A DNA stretch of 64,000 bases from an uncultured Alistipes sp. (GTDB lineage Bacteria; Bacteroidota; Bacteroidia; Bacteroidales; Rikenellaceae): assembly GCA_900541585.1 (NCBI GenBank), contig UQKD01000017.1, forward strand, positions 1-64,000, given 5' to 3'. Below the pieces are notes generated by a model. It saw only the letters and a list, made by a program, of their open reading frames with translations, did no database searches and was not told the DNA's origin. Shown piece by piece: positions 1-9,204 of the stretch (its first letter is position 1; each line of letters opens with the position of its first letter). Position numbers and translations under genes: made by a program.

Positions 1-225
1 CTAAAAGCGCGAGCGCAGGCGTAAGACGCCTGTTTTATGAACAACAGTATCTATTCTAAAAACCCGCTTCTTAAGCGGGCGGAGCCAGCGTTAGACCGCG
101 TCTTTCAGGCTTTTTTGTCGGCGGGTCGGTTTTTGCGCCGCTTTTTGACGACCAAAAAGCGGCAAAGAACAGCAGGCGAAGCGGGCGAAATGTTTTGATG
201 CCGAAGGAATGCGAACTCTCGCAGA
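1..225. other. Intergenic region with several hairpins
   Basis: No gene is seen in these 225 bases downstream of the TolC-like gene. Three inverted repeats stand out. The first is CAGGCGT-AAG-ACGCCTG at 16-32 followed by TTTT, which reads as a plus-strand terminator for a gene outside the window. The second is CCCGCTT-CTT-AAGCGGG at 63-79. The third is an 11-bp stem at 137-147/153-163 with a five-base loop. The last two lack a clear T-run on the minus strand, so I do not assign either firmly as the terminator of the efflux operon, although one of them may do that job. Confidence 0.5.
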
Positions 226-1569
226 TTATTCCAGATAGACCATCACGTTGCCGCTGATCTGCTGCAACGAGATTTCGCACAGTTTGGTGTTGTACTGCGC
301 CGTGAGAATACGCTCTTCGGCGTCCAGCAGGCTTTTCTGCGCCTCGCGCATCTCGATGCCCGGCAGGTCGCCCAGCAGGTAACGTTCCATGGCGATTTCG
401 TAGTTCTCCTTGGCGGCGATAAGGTTCTCCTCTTCGAGCAGAATCACTTCGAGGTTGTTGCGGTAAGCCTGCCAGAAATTCGACAGGTCGGCGCGCAGCG
501 ACTGTTCCAGCCGTTGCTGCGTCAGCTGCGCGTTTTCGACGCCGATGCGGGCGTTGCGCTGTTCGCGGCGGCGGTTGCCGTCGAAGATCGTGAAGCCCAC
601 CTTCACACCGGCGTTCAGCCCGAGCGTTCCCCGCGAAAGGTTCGTTCCCGTGCCGTAGCGGTTGTAGGTGTATCCGTAGCCCGTCGTGAGGTTCACATAG
701 GGATAGTTCCGGGCCTGAACGGTCTTCAGGTCCAGTTCAGCCAGCGAACTGTCGTGTTCGGCCATCAGCAGCGAGGCGTTCGCCGAGAGCGTTTTGGCCA
801 GCAGGTCGTTCCAGTCGAGTGTGGCGTTGACCCGGATCACCGAGTCGGGAATGCTGAACTTCTCGTCGAGGTTCTCGTTGGCCAGCAGTTCGTTGATGCG
901 GATGCGCGAGGCGGTCACCAGCTCGTGTTGGGACATGTATTTCGAACTGTCGGCGTTGAAGTCGACGCGGGCCTGCAACAGGTCGAGGCGCGAGAAGTTG
1001 CCCACCTGGACGCGCGCTTCGGTGATGCGCAGCCGTTCGCGCGAGAGCGAGACCGCATAGCGGAAGTTCTCCAGGCGCAGCGTCTGCTGGATGTAGTTGT
1101 AATATTCGGCCGTGAGGCTGGCCATGAAGTCCTCGATGGTGATGCGCGTCTTCAGCGCGCCCATCTGCTGCATCTCCTTCAGCCGCTTGTAATTGGTGCG
1201 TATGCGCAGCCCGTCGAACAGCGTCCAGTTCACCGCCAGCCCGACGTTGGCCGTCTGGTCGTAGACGCCGGTCTCGGTCGAAGCGTCCCCGTTGCGCGGG
1301 GTGGCGGTGCGGTCGTTGTCCAGCGTGCCCGTGTATCCGGCCGAGAGGTCGACCGTGGGGAGCATCCCGGCGTTTCCCGCCGTGGCGTTATTGTCGCTGA
1401 TGCGCTCGTCGTTGCGCACGATGCGCACGTCGTAGTTCTGTTCAAGCCCGATCTCCAGACATTTGCGCAGGGTCAGCGGAGCGGACGCCTCCCGGGCCGA
1501 CGGCGCCTCCTGCGCTCCGGCTGCGCTGCCGATTCCCAGCAGCAGGGCCGCTAAAAATGCTCTTTTCAT
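226..1569 (-). CDS. TolC-family outer membrane efflux channel
   Basis: Encodes a 447-aa outer membrane factor that would form the exit duct of the adjacent RND efflux pump. The start used is the ATG at 1569, which gives a typical signal peptide (MKRAFLAALLLGIGSAAGAQ). A much longer in-frame reading extends upstream but only overlaps the pump gene in another frame. The body has the two repeated helical OEP halves of the family, rich in Asn, Arg, Glu and Leu, with the phrase NFWQAYRNNLEV in the second half. The ATG overlaps the stop of the pump gene by four bases (ATGA), so the two are translationally coupled. Substrate cannot be told from sequence. Confidence 0.93.
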   Translation of the reverse strand: MKRAFLAALLLGIGSAAGAQEAPSAREASAPLTLRKCLEIGLEQNYDVRIVRNDERISDNNATAGNAGMLPTVDLSAGYTGTLDNDRTATPRNGDASTETGVYDQTANVGLAVNWTLFDGLRIRTNYKRLKEMQQMGALKTRITIEDFMASLTAEYYNYIQQTLRLENFRYAVSLSRERLRITEARVQVGNFSRLDLLQARVDFNADSSKYMSQHELVTASRIRINELLANENLDEKFSIPDSVIRVNATLDWNDLLAKTLSANASLLMAEHDSSLAELDLKTVQARNYPYVNLTTGYGYTYNRYGTGTNLSRGTLGLNAGVKVGFTIFDGNRRREQRNARIGVENAQLTQQRLEQSLRADLSNFWQAYRNNLEVILLEEENLIAAKENYEIAMERYLLGDLPGIEMREAQKSLLDAEERILTAQYNTKLCEISLQQISGNVMVYLE

Positions 1570-4500
1570 GCGTCGTTGTTTTTCGATTTCTTGATTCGGT
1601 TCGTCGAGACGTAGCTGTAAATGGCCGGAACGATGTAGAGCGTCAGCAGCGTCGAGACCACCATGCCGCCCACCACGGCGATACCCATGGCGATACGTCC
1701 GTTGGCGCCTTCGCCCGTGGCGACGGTCAGCGGCAGCAGGCCCAGGATGGTCGAGGCCGAGGTCATCAGGATCGGGCGCAGACGTTGCAGCGAGGCCTCT
1801 TCGATGGCTCGCATCTTGTCCAGCCCGGCTTCCTGCTTCTGGTTGGCGAACTCGACGATCAGGATGCCGTTCTTGGCCACCAGTCCGATCAGCATGATGA
1901 TGCCGATCTGGCTGAAGATGTTCATCGTCTGGTCCGCGCCCCACATGAACACCAGCGCTCCGGCGATGGCCAGCGGCACGGTGAGCATGATCACCAGCGG
2001 GTCCTTGAAACTCTCGAACTGCGCGGCGAGGATCAGGTAGATCAGCACGATGGCCAGGATGAAGGCGAACATCAGGCTCGACGAACTTTCGCGGAACTCC
2101 TTCGAGTCGCCGGCCAGCGCCGTGCGGAAGTCGTCGCCGAGCGTCTCGTCGGCGATACGGTCCATTTCGTCGAGTCCCTGGCCGATGGTCTTGCCCTTGG
2201 CCAGTCCGGCCGACACGGTGGCCGACAGGAAGCGGTTGTAGTGGTAGAGCTGCGGCGGCGCGACGTTCTCCGCGAGCGAAATGAGGTTGTCCATCTGGAT
2301 CATCTCGCCCTTGTCGCTGCGCACGTAGATCGAACGCAGGTCGGCGGGCTTGTTGCGCTGCTGGCGGTTGATCTCGGCCAGGATTTCGTATTGCTTGCCG
2401 TTCATGTAGAAGTAGCCGAGGCGCTGGCCGCTCAGCCCGTACTGGAGCGTCTGGGCGATGTTGCGTGTCGAGACGCCCAGCAGGTTGGCCTTGTCGCGGT
2501 TGACCTCGATGCGCACCTCGGGCTTGCTGAACTTCAGGTCCACGTCGGCCATCTGGAACACGGGGCTTTCGTAAACCTTGCGCATGAATTCGGGCAGCAC
2601 CTCCTGCAGCCGTTCGAGGCTGGTGGCCTGGAGCACGTACTGCACGGGCATGCGCCCGCGGCGTCCGCCGAAGGTGCTCTGCTGCTGTACGAAGGCGCGG
2701 GCCTTGGTCTTCGAGCGCACGGCGGCCGAGATCTGCTCGGCGATCTCCATCTGCGAGCGTTCGCGGGTCGCGATGTCCGTCAGGGCGATGCGGACGTTGC
2801 CCGAGCCGCTCGACACGCGCGCCGTCACCGACGAGGCTTCCGGCACGAGCGAGTCGACCAGGCGGTTGATGTCTTCGGTGTAGTCGCGGATGTATTCGTA
2901 GGTGGCGCCTTCCGAGCCGCGCGTGTTGATCGAAATCTGCGAACGGTCTTCCAGCGGGGCCATCTCGGCCGGGATGGCGCTCCACAGCCAGCCGATCAGC
3001 GCCATCATCAGCAGGACCAGCGGCAGGGCCAGCCAGCGGCGGCGCAGGAACGAGGCCAGCGTGCGGCTGTAAAAGTCGTTGAGCCAGATGAAGAACGGCT
3101 CGGTCTTGCTGTAAAACCAGCTTTTCTTCTCCTGCCGCACGAGCAGCTTGGTCGCCAGCATCGGGGTGATCGTGAGCGCCGCGAAGGTCGAGATGACCAC
3201 CGCGCCCGAGATCACCATGCTGAATTCGCGGAACAGACGTCCCGTCATGCCCTCCATGAAGACGATCGGGAAGAAGACGGCGATCAGCGTGACCGAGGTC
3301 GAAATGACCGCGAAGAAGATTTCCTTGGCTCCTTCGATGCCGGCGTCGAAGGGCGTCATGCCCCGTTCGATGCGGATGTAGATGTTTTCGGTCATCACGA
3401 TAGCGTCGTCGACGACCAGTCCCACCGAGAGCACCACGGCCAGCATCGACAGCACGTTGATCGAGAATCCCGCGGCGTACATGACGAAGAAGGTGCCGAT
3501 CAGCGACACGGGGATCACGATGCAGGGGATCAGCGTCACGCGCCAGTTGCGCAGGAAGAGGAAGATGATGATGATGACCAGTATGAAAGCCTCGTAAACG
3601 GTGGTCCTCACCTCGTCGATCGAGGCGCGGATGAAGCGCGTGTTGTCGAATCCGTAGGAGGTGACCACGTCGTCCGGGAGGTCCTTCTTCATGCTCTCCA
3701 TGCGTGCGTACACGGCATCGGCGATCTCGATGTGGTTGGCGCCCGGCTGGGGGACGACGACGACCCCCACCATCGGGATGCCGTTCATTTTCATGTAGCT
3801 GCGCGTGTCCTGCGGACCCAGTTCGGCGCGTCCCACGTCGCTCATGCGGATGATGCGGTCGGCGTCCTCGCGCACCACCAGGTCGTTGAATTCCCGTGTG
3901 GTGTGCATCAGTCCCATCGTGCGGATCGTCAGCTCCGTGGTGTTGCCCTCGATGCTGCCCGAAGGCAGTTCGACGTTCTCGCGGTCAAGGGCGTTCTTGA
4001 TGTCGGTCGGGGTGATGCCGTAGCCGGCCATCTTCGCCGGATCGAGCCACAGACGCATCGAGTAGCGCTTTTCGCCCCAGATCTGCACGCCGCTCACGTC
4101 GCTGATGGTCTGCAACTGCTCCTTGACCGTGAGGTCGGCGATTTCGCTCAATTCGAGCAGCGAGCGCTTGTCGCTCTGGATCGTCACCATCAGAATCGGC
4201 GAGGCGTCGGCGTCGGCCTTCGTCACGGTCGGGGGATCGCAGTCGCGGGGCAGGTAGCGCTGGGCGCGAGAAACCTTGTCGCGAACGTCGTTGGCCGCGG
4301 TTTCGAGATCCACCGAGAGTTCGAACTCGACGGTGATGCGGCTCTGGCCCTGACTGCTGACGCTCGACAGCGAGCGGATGCCCGGGATGCCGTTGATGTT
4401 CTGTTCGAGCGGCTCGGTGATCTGGTTTTCGATCACGTCGGCGTTGGCGCCCGGGTAGGAGCATGTGACCGAAATGATCGGGTTGTCGACGCTCGGGAAT

Positions 4501-4607
4501 TCGCGCACGCCGAGGTAGCTGTATCCGATGAAGCCGAATAGCAGAATGATGATCGTCAGCACCGATGCCAGGACAGGCCTCCGGATGCTCAGTTCGGAAA
4601 TGTTCAT
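1566..4607 (-). CDS. RND efflux transporter, AcrB/HAE1-like inner membrane pump
   Basis: A 1013-aa proton-driven inner membrane exporter, close to the usual family length of about 1030. The N-terminus MNISELSIRRPVLASVLTII is typical: a short cytoplasmic segment and the first membrane helix. Two periplasmic porter regions and the second set of helices follow. The fourth helix carries the acidic pair in VGLVVDDAIVMTENI, corresponding to the proton-relay Asp pair of AcrB, and the tenth-helix region has GLVAKNGILIVEFANQ. It sits between the adaptor (12-base gap) and the TolC-like channel (4-base overlap), forming a complete tripartite operon. It could export drugs, bile acids or lipids; the sequence does not say which. 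Confidence 0.95.
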   Translation of the reverse strand: MNISELSIRRPVLASVLTIIILLFGFIGYSYLGVREFPSVDNPIISVTCSYPGANADVIENQITEPLEQNINGIPGIRSLSSVSSQGQSRITVEFELSVDLETAANDVRDKVSRAQRYLPRDCDPPTVTKADADASPILMVTIQSDKRSLLELSEIADLTVKEQLQTISDVSGVQIWGEKRYSMRLWLDPAKMAGYGITPTDIKNALDRENVELPSGSIEGNTTELTIRTMGLMHTTREFNDLVVREDADRIIRMSDVGRAELGPQDTRSYMKMNGIPMVGVVVVPQPGANHIEIADAVYARMESMKKDLPDDVVTSYGFDNTRFIRASIDEVRTTVYEAFILVIIIIFLFLRNWRVTLIPCIVIPVSLIGTFFVMYAAGFSINVLSMLAVVLSVGLVVDDAIVMTENIYIRIERGMTPFDAGIEGAKEIFFAVISTSVTLIAVFFPIVFMEGMTGRLFREFSMVISGAVVISTFAALTITPMLATKLLVRQEKKSWFYSKTEPFFIWLNDFYSRTLASFLRRRWLALPLVLLMMALIGWLWSAIPAEMAPLEDRSQISINTRGSEGATYEYIRDYTEDINRLVDSLVPEASSVTARVSSGSGNVRIALTDIATRERSQMEIAEQISAAVRSKTKARAFVQQQSTFGGRRGRMPVQYVLQATSLERLQEVLPEFMRKVYESPVFQMADVDLKFSKPEVRIEVNRDKANLLGVSTRNIAQTLQYGLSGQRLGYFYMNGKQYEILAEINRQQRNKPADLRSIYVRSDKGEMIQMDNLISLAENVAPPQLYHYNRFLSATVSAGLAKGKTIGQGLDEMDRIADETLGDDFRTALAGDSKEFRESSSSLMFAFILAIVLIYLILAAQFESFKDPLVIMLTVPLAIAGALVFMWGADQTMNIFSQIGIIMLIGLVAKNGILIVEFANQKQEAGLDKMRAIEEASLQRLRPILMTSASTILGLLPLTVATGEGANGRIAMGIAVVGGMVVSTLLTLYIVPAIYSYVSTNRIKKSKNNDA

Positions 4608-4619
4608 GCGGCGGAGGGT

Positions 4620-5702
4620 TTATTCGACGGTGTCGAGTTTCACGGGGAGTCCTTCGCGCAACTGGAGCGTACCGGAGGTGATGAGCGTGTCGCCGACGTT
4701 GAGTCCCTCGATGATCTGGATGCTCGAATCGGTCCGCAGGCCGGTCTTCACCTCTGCGGCGTGCGCCTTGCCTCCCTTGTAGAGGAATACCTTGTCGACG
4801 CCCATTTCCGGCACGAGGGCCTCGGTCGGGATGGCGATGGCGTCGGGAATTTCGTGCATGCGGATCTGCACCGTCGCAAAACGCCCCGGCAACAGTTTGC
4901 CCCGCGTGTTGGGGTACTGCGCCCTGACGGCCAGCGTGCGGGTGGCGATGTCGACCTTCGATTCGGTGGCGTAAACCGCGGCTTCGAACCGCTCCTGCCG
5001 CCCCTCGATGGTGAACGAGAGGCGCGTGCCAGCCTTGATCTGGTTGGCATAGCGTTCGGGGACGAAAAAGTCGATCTTCAGGGGTGAAATCTTCGTGAGC
5101 TTGGCCACCACGACGCTCGGCGAGGCATAGGCGCCTTCGCTGACGTTGCGCAGGCCGATCACACCGTCGAACGGCGCCCGCAGCTCCGTGAGCGCGATGT
5201 TCGACTTCACGATGTCGATGTCGGCGTTGAGCATCGCCAGTTCCGTGCGGGCTTGTTCGTAGGCCTCCTGGCTCACGGCGTCCTTTTTGAGCAGGGCGCT
5301 CTGGCGGTAAACGCGGTCCTCGGCCAGTTTGAGTTGCGCCTCGTAACGCGAGAGCTGGGCCAGCAGCGGGAGGTCGTTGACCTTGGCCAGCAGTTCGCCC
5401 TTGCGGACGACGGTTCCCTCCTGGAAGTTGATCGCCACGATTTTGCCCGAGGTTTCGAACGAGAGGTCCACCTCCTCGTCCGGCAGCAGGTTGCCCACCG
5501 TGGTGATGCCGTCGGTGAGCCGCTGCGGACGGATGATGCGCCCGTTGACGTTGAGCGTGCTCTGTCTGCGGGGTGCGATTGGCGCGTCCGCTTCCTGCGA
5601 CGTGGCGGAACCCTTGTCGCCCAGCAGGTTATAGAGGCCCAATGCCAGGCAGAATACCACGAGAACAATGGCGGTGATGATCCATTTCTTTTTCTTATTC
5701 AT
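4620..5702 (-). CDS. RND efflux periplasmic adaptor (membrane fusion protein)
   Basis: A 360-aa HlyD/AcrA-family adaptor linking the RND pump to the outer membrane channel. The start is the ATG at 5702 (MNKKKKWIITAIVLVVFCLA), which gives an N-terminal membrane anchor. In-frame codons further upstream lie across the promoter and are not used. Visible parts are a short lipoyl-like half (GKIVAINFQEGTVVRKGELL), a coiled-coil hairpin (KLAEDRVYRQSALLKKDAVS), the second lipoyl half (LRAPFDGVIGLRNVSEGAY) and the beta-barrel and membrane-proximal domains. It is the first gene of the operon and has a good promoter just upstream. Confidence 0.95.
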   Translation of the reverse strand: MNKKKKWIITAIVLVVFCLALGLYNLLGDKGSATSQEADAPIAPRRQSTLNVNGRIIRPQRLTDGITTVGNLLPDEEVDLSFETSGKIVAINFQEGTVVRKGELLAKVNDLPLLAQLSRYEAQLKLAEDRVYRQSALLKKDAVSQEAYEQARTELAMLNADIDIVKSNIALTELRAPFDGVIGLRNVSEGAYASPSVVVAKLTKISPLKIDFFVPERYANQIKAGTRLSFTIEGRQERFEAAVYATESKVDIATRTLAVRAQYPNTRGKLLPGRFATVQIRMHEIPDAIAIPTEALVPEMGVDKVFLYKGGKAHAAEVKTGLRTDSSIQIIEGLNVGDTLITSGTLQLREGLPVKLDTVE

Positions 5703-5736
5703 TGCGAGAGTCAGGTTTTGCGTTGGGAATCGTATG

Positions 5737-5768
5737 CAAAGATACGAAAAAGGCGGATGGATGCAAAA
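5737..5768 (-). promoter_or_regulatory. Bacteroidetes-type promoter of the RND efflux operon
   Basis: Read on the minus strand, TTTTG (5764-5768) is followed after 19 bases by TATCTTTG (5737-5744). This matches the Bacteroidetes sigma-ABfr consensus TTTG-N19-TAnnTTTG. Transcription would start around 5730, leaving a short leader before the ATG at 5702. Confidence 0.75.
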
Positions 5769-6140
5769 CTGAATTGCGCCCGGTTCGGGGGAACTTTCCG
5801 ACGAATAAAAGTGTCGTTTTGACACCGAAAATGCGAGAAAAGCGTGTTGACTGTCGGCTTTCGACAGCGAAACGGGCTGGTCTTTGAAGTATGAAATTAC
5901 AAAGCTTTGTCCGATTATCCGGTTTCGGACGGGTGAAACGGAAAAAATCGGGGGTGAAATAACGTCGGCTTCGGATTTCGCCGCATTTTCCGATCTCCCC
6001 GATGGCCGTGTTCATCGGGATTATCGGTTTACACATTGGTTTAAACAAATCCCCGATTTCGCTGTAAAAACCGACGGAAAACAGGCTGAAAACTGTCAAA
6101 GGAAAAGGTGAATGCCTTCTCCGACAACCTCCCTAAACAT
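5769..6140. other. Intergenic region without recognisable gene
   Basis: About 370 bases of noticeably lower GC than the flanks. Short open frames exist on both strands, but none has a family signature, a credible codon pattern or a start with a promoter. No tRNA, riboswitch or repeat was recognised. It separates the efflux promoter from the tRNA terminator. Confidence 0.5.
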
Positions 6141-6171
6141 AAGAAAGAGAGCCTTTTGGACTCTCCTTCTT
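6141..6171 (-). terminator. Terminator of tRNA-Arg
   Basis: On the minus strand GGAGAGTCC-AAAA-GGCTCTC forms a hairpin with one bulged T, followed by TTTCTT. It lies immediately 3' of the tRNA gene. Confidence 0.7.
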
Positions 6172-6174
6172 CAG

Positions 6175-6248
6175 TGACACCGACAGGACTCAAACCTGTA
6201 ACCTTCTGATCCGTAGTCAGATGCTCTATTCAATTAAGCTACGGTGCC
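6175..6248 (-). tRNA. tRNA-Arg (anticodon ACG)
   Basis: A 74-base cloverleaf on the minus strand. The acceptor stem pairs GGCACCG with CGGTGTC (one G-T pair) with discriminator A. The D arm is GCTT/GAGC. The anticodon stem TCTGA/TCAGA encloses the loop CTACGGA with anticodon ACG, which reads CGN arginine codons after A-to-I editing. The T arm is ACAGG/CCTGT with loop TTTGAGT. The CCA end is not encoded, as is common in Bacteroidetes. A promoter and a terminator flank it, so it is a single-gene transcript. Confidence 0.95.
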
Positions 6249-6260
6249 GAATTGCGAATG

Positions 6261-6292
6261 CAAATGTAGGGCAAAAATCCGAAACACGCAAA
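6261..6292 (-). promoter_or_regulatory. Promoter of tRNA-Arg
   Basis: On the minus strand TTTG (6289-6292), a 20-base spacer and TACATTTG (6261-6268) fit the Bacteroidetes consensus. The tRNA 5' end is 13 bases downstream of the -7 box. Confidence 0.75.
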
Positions 6293-6317
6293 TAATTGCT
6301 TGAAAAAATTAGTAAAA

Positions 6318-6357
6318 ATGATGATCCGGCCGACGGGCATTATCTCATCGGCCGGAT
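6318..6357 (-). terminator. Probable terminator after the TlpA-like gene pair
   Basis: Inverted repeat ATCCGGCCGA (6324-6333) / TCGGCCGGAT (6348-6357), followed on the minus strand by CATCATTTTTAC. It lies about 20 bases past the stop of the thioredoxin-like gene ending at 6380. Confidence 0.65.
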
Positions 6358-6379
6358 TATCAGTCGTTTAAAAATGCCG

Positions 6380-7441
6380 CTATTTCATCAGTTCCTCCAG
6401 CCGGGCCTGCAACTGTTTGCCGGGGAGGTTGCGGGCGGCGATCGTGCCGTCGGGCGAGATCAGGAAATTCGACGGAATGAAACGGATGCCGTACATTGCT
6501 GCGGCAGGGCTTTGCTTGCCTTCGCCGGGGGACAGCACGTTCGTCCACGGCAGGCTGTTTTCGGCAAGGAACTGCCGCCAGCGTGCCGCGTCGTGGTCGA
6601 TCGACACCGCGTAGATCGCAAATCCCCGTCCGCTGAATGCGGCATAGGCCTCTTTCAGATGGGGGATTTCGCGGCAGCAGGGACCGCACCACGTGGCCCA
6701 GAAGTCGAGCAGCACCCAGCGGCCGGACCCCGCGAGCGACGAAAGGGCGACGGTCTCTCCGTCGGCGTTTTTCAGTGCGAGGTCCATGTAGGGCCGGCCG
6801 ACGGACGAACGTTCGACGGCTTCGATCTCCCGCCGTATGCTCTCCAGTACGGGGTGGTTCTGCAATTCGGCGGGGAACTGTGCGAGCCGTTCACGGGCCT
6901 TCGCCGGGTCCGCATCGGTGCGGCGGGAGTAAAGGAACGCGCCCAGCAGGTTGTCGCGGTTGGCTTCCAGCACGTCGCCGGGAATCTGCCGGTAAATCCG
7001 TCCCAGCGAGTCGAGTTTCTGACTGCGCTCGGGCGTGTCCGGTTCGTTTTCCAGCGCTTGCAGGACGCTGCCGAGCGATACCTGTGCGGCATTCATGGCG
7101 TTGAACGCATCGTTGAGCGGCGTTCCGGTGAACTGGAAGCCTCGTACGTCGCCCGTGGGTTCGATCCGGATGTCGGCCGCTTCGAGCAGGATCGGCGCTC
7201 CGATGCGGCGGTCGTTGTGCATCAGGTTGGCGATCATCGGTCCGGCGACGTGTCCGCGGATGCGGAACGAACTGTCGCGGCGTACGACCGTCGTGGCGAG
7301 CACCGAGTCGTTTTCGTAGGGCGAACGAAGGCGGAGCGTATCGCCCGGAGCAAGTCCGGCTTTGCCCGAAAGGGTGTAATTGGGGCCTCCGCAGCTGCAC
7401 AGTGCGGCAGCGGCAAGGAGCGCAAGGAAAATTCGGTTCAT
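6380..7441 (-). CDS. TlpA-like thioredoxin lipoprotein with DUF4369-type N-domain (paralogue 1)
   Basis: A 353-aa envelope thiol-disulfide oxidoreductase. The start is the ATG at 7441, giving a lipoprotein signal (MNRIFLALLAAAALCSCGG) with the lipid-modified Cys in LCSC. The N-terminal half is a beta-rich domain of the DUF4369 type common in Bacteroidetes. The C-terminal half is an AhpC/TSA-TlpA thioredoxin fold with the redox motif WATWCGPC near residue 250, and the cis-Pro loop is in IRFIPSNFLI. An extra Cys directly follows the CxxC. Its ATG lies 10 bases after the stop of the next paralogue, so the two form one transcript. Likely role: reducing or oxidising periplasmic or surface protein thiols; partner unknown. 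Confidence 0.88.
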   Translation of the reverse strand: MNRIFLALLAAAALCSCGGPNYTLSGKAGLAPGDTLRLRSPYENDSVLATTVVRRDSSFRIRGHVAGPMIANLMHNDRRIGAPILLEAADIRIEPTGDVRGFQFTGTPLNDAFNAMNAAQVSLGSVLQALENEPDTPERSQKLDSLGRIYRQIPGDVLEANRDNLLGAFLYSRRTDADPAKARERLAQFPAELQNHPVLESIRREIEAVERSSVGRPYMDLALKNADGETVALSSLAGSGRWVLLDFWATWCGPCCREIPHLKEAYAAFSGRGFAIYAVSIDHDAARWRQFLAENSLPWTNVLSPGEGKQSPAAAMYGIRFIPSNFLISPDGTIAARNLPGKQLQARLEELMK

Positions 7442-7451
7442 CGGAGTAAAT

Positions 7452-8492
7452 TTATTGGAAAACCTCTGCGAGTTTTTTTTCAAGGTGCTCGTGACGCAGG
7501 TTTTTCGCTACGATTTTGCCTTCGGGCGAGATCAGGAAATTCGAAGGGATGGAGCTGATGTTGTAGATTGCGGTGGGATCGAGTCCTGCGTCTTTCCGGA
7601 TCGTGTTGACCCAGTTCATGCCTTCGTCCCCGATGACCTGCTTCCATTTCGCGGGATCGGAATCGAGCGATATGCCGTAGATTTCGAATCCTTTGTCGTG
7701 GTAGGCTGCATAGGCTCTCTTCAGGTAGGGGACTTCCAGCATGCAGGGCTTGCACCACGTGGCCCAGAAGTCGAGCAACACCCAGCGGCCGGGACCTACG
7801 AGCGATGAAAGCTGCACCGTTTCGTTGTCGGCGTTTTTCATCGCGAGGTCCGTGTACGGCTGTCCGATTGCGGTCTGTGCGGGCGTTACGGCTTGTGTCT
7901 GTGTCCGTTTCAGCATCGGATGCGCCTGCATTTCGGGCGTAAACTGCGCCAGGCGGGCTTTGATTTTCCCGGGATCGTTCTTGATCTGCTCGAATTCGTA
8001 CGAGTTGAAGACCCATACTCCGAAAATATTGTCGAGATTGGCGTTTATGGTTCGGGTGTAGAGTTCGTTCATTTCGGCCAGAATGTCCTGGAGAGTTTGT
8101 CCCGGGGATCCTTTGCGGAGTTTCTCTCCGAAAGCGGCCATTGCATCGTTGAATGCTTTGTACTTATCGTTGAGCGGCGTTCCGGAGACGATGTATCCAC
8201 GGTTCGGGGCGTATGTTTCGATCCGGATTTTTCCCGGTTCGAGGAAAATGGTAGCGGCGCTGGTCTTGTACCGGTCGGTCAGGGAAACCATCTCCGGTGT
8301 GGTGACGCTCCCTTTCAGCGAAATGGTCGTGTCGGCGCCGACGACGCCCGCGGCGAGCACCGTGTTGTCGGAAGCATACAGATAGACCGAATCGCCCGGA
8401 GGCAGTTCGTAGTGACCCGTGATGGTGTAGTTTGCGCTTCCGCAGCTGCACAGTGCGGCAGCGGCGAACGATGCGATCAGCAATTTTTTCAT
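7452..8492 (-). CDS. TlpA-like thioredoxin lipoprotein with DUF4369-type N-domain (paralogue 2)
   Basis: A 346-aa paralogue of the neighbouring gene, with lipoprotein signal MKKLLIASFAAAALCSCGS. The N-terminal beta domain (NYTITGHYELPPGDSVYLYA) is followed by a TlpA/thioredoxin domain with WATWCKPC and the cis-Pro region ISSIPSNFLISPEGKIVAKN. It is cotranscribed with paralogue 1. The CxxC middle residues differ between the three paralogues here (GP, KP, GP), which may tune redox potential. It starts 25 bases after the ruvC stop, so it may be read from ruvC transcripts. Confidence 0.88.
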   Translation of the reverse strand: MKKLLIASFAAAALCSCGSANYTITGHYELPPGDSVYLYASDNTVLAAGVVGADTTISLKGSVTTPEMVSLTDRYKTSAATIFLEPGKIRIETYAPNRGYIVSGTPLNDKYKAFNDAMAAFGEKLRKGSPGQTLQDILAEMNELYTRTINANLDNIFGVWVFNSYEFEQIKNDPGKIKARLAQFTPEMQAHPMLKRTQTQAVTPAQTAIGQPYTDLAMKNADNETVQLSSLVGPGRWVLLDFWATWCKPCMLEVPYLKRAYAAYHDKGFEIYGISLDSDPAKWKQVIGDEGMNWVNTIRKDAGLDPTAIYNISSIPSNFLISPEGKIVAKNLRHEHLEKKLAEVFQ

Positions 8493-8517
8493 GTCGGCAG
8501 GTGGTTTTAGGTTGGTT

Positions 8518-9135
8518 TTATTTGATCTCCCGGTCGGGATTCTTTTTCAGGTATTGCTCCCAGCTCTGCGAACCGCCTTTCGAAGCGGCTTTCTTGCCGC
8601 CCCCGAGACCCTTGACGCGTTCGCCGCCCAGCGCGGCGTTGAGCGGGCTGGCCGAGGTGAAGTAGTGGCACAGGGCGACGGCCATGCCGTCCGTGGCGTC
8701 GAGCCGTTTGGGAGGTTGGTCGATGGTGAGCATGCGGCAGACAATGGAGGCCACCTGCTCCTTGGCAGCCGATCCGCGGCCCGTAATTGACTGCTTGATG
8801 CGCATGGGGGCGTATTCGAAGACGTCGATGCCCCGGCTCAGCGCCGCGGCCATGGCCACACCCTGCGCCCGTCCCAGTTTGAGCATCGACTGCACGTTCT
8901 CGCCGAAGAACGGCGATTCGAGCGCCACCTCGCGCGGGGCGTACTCGTCGACCAGCGCCCCCACGCGTTCGAAGATGTAGCGCAGTTTGGCGTAGGGGTC
9001 CGGGAGGCGGTGCAGGTCGATGTCGCCCAGCACTACCGAGCGCACCGTGCGCCCCTCGACCTCGAGCACGCCGTAACCCATGTAGTTCGTGCCGGGGTCG
9101 ATGCCCATGATTCTGTATTTCTCGGCGGATTTCAT
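8518..9135 (-). CDS. ruvC: Crossover junction endodeoxyribonuclease RuvC
   Basis: A 205-aa Holliday-junction resolvase that nicks paired strands of four-way junctions, working with RuvAB in recombination repair. The RNase H-like fold signature MGIDPGTNYMGYGVLEVEG contains the first catalytic Asp. The second acid is in VALESPFFGENVQS, and the C-terminal acidic site is in DATDGMAVALCHY. The last 30 residues are a basic Gly/Lys tail. It begins just after the terminator of the upstream lpxD/thioredoxin unit. Confidence 0.96.
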   Translation of the reverse strand: MKSAEKYRIMGIDPGTNYMGYGVLEVEGRTVRSVVLGDIDLHRLPDPYAKLRYIFERVGALVDEYAPREVALESPFFGENVQSMLKLGRAQGVAMAAALSRGIDVFEYAPMRIKQSITGRGSAAKEQVASIVCRMLTIDQPPKRLDATDGMAVALCHYFTSASPLNAALGGERVKGLGGGKKAASKGGSQSWEQYLKKNPDREIK

Positions 9136-9146
9136 CTGTATTTTAT

Positions 9147-9186
9147 GGAAAAAGCCCCTCCTTCCGGCTGTACGGAACGGAGGGGC
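9147..9186 (-). terminator. Strong rho-independent terminator
   Basis: On the minus strand a hairpin of GCCCCTCC/GGAGGGGC plus an inner TTCCG/CGGAA stem (9154-9186) is followed by TTTTT. It ends the lpxD-thioredoxin unit just before ruvC begins. Confidence 0.85.
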
Positions 9187-9204
9187 CGGAATGTCGGTAG
9201 GGAA

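Noticed and set aside
1557..4541. A 994-residue plus-strand open frame opposite the RND pump
   Set aside because: It mirrors the pump codons, is rich in Arg, His, Gln and Asp, and shows no domain; the pump itself is certain.
5884..6111. Small open frame between the efflux promoter and the tRNA
   Set aside because: No domain, no good start signal, and composition unlike neighbouring genes.
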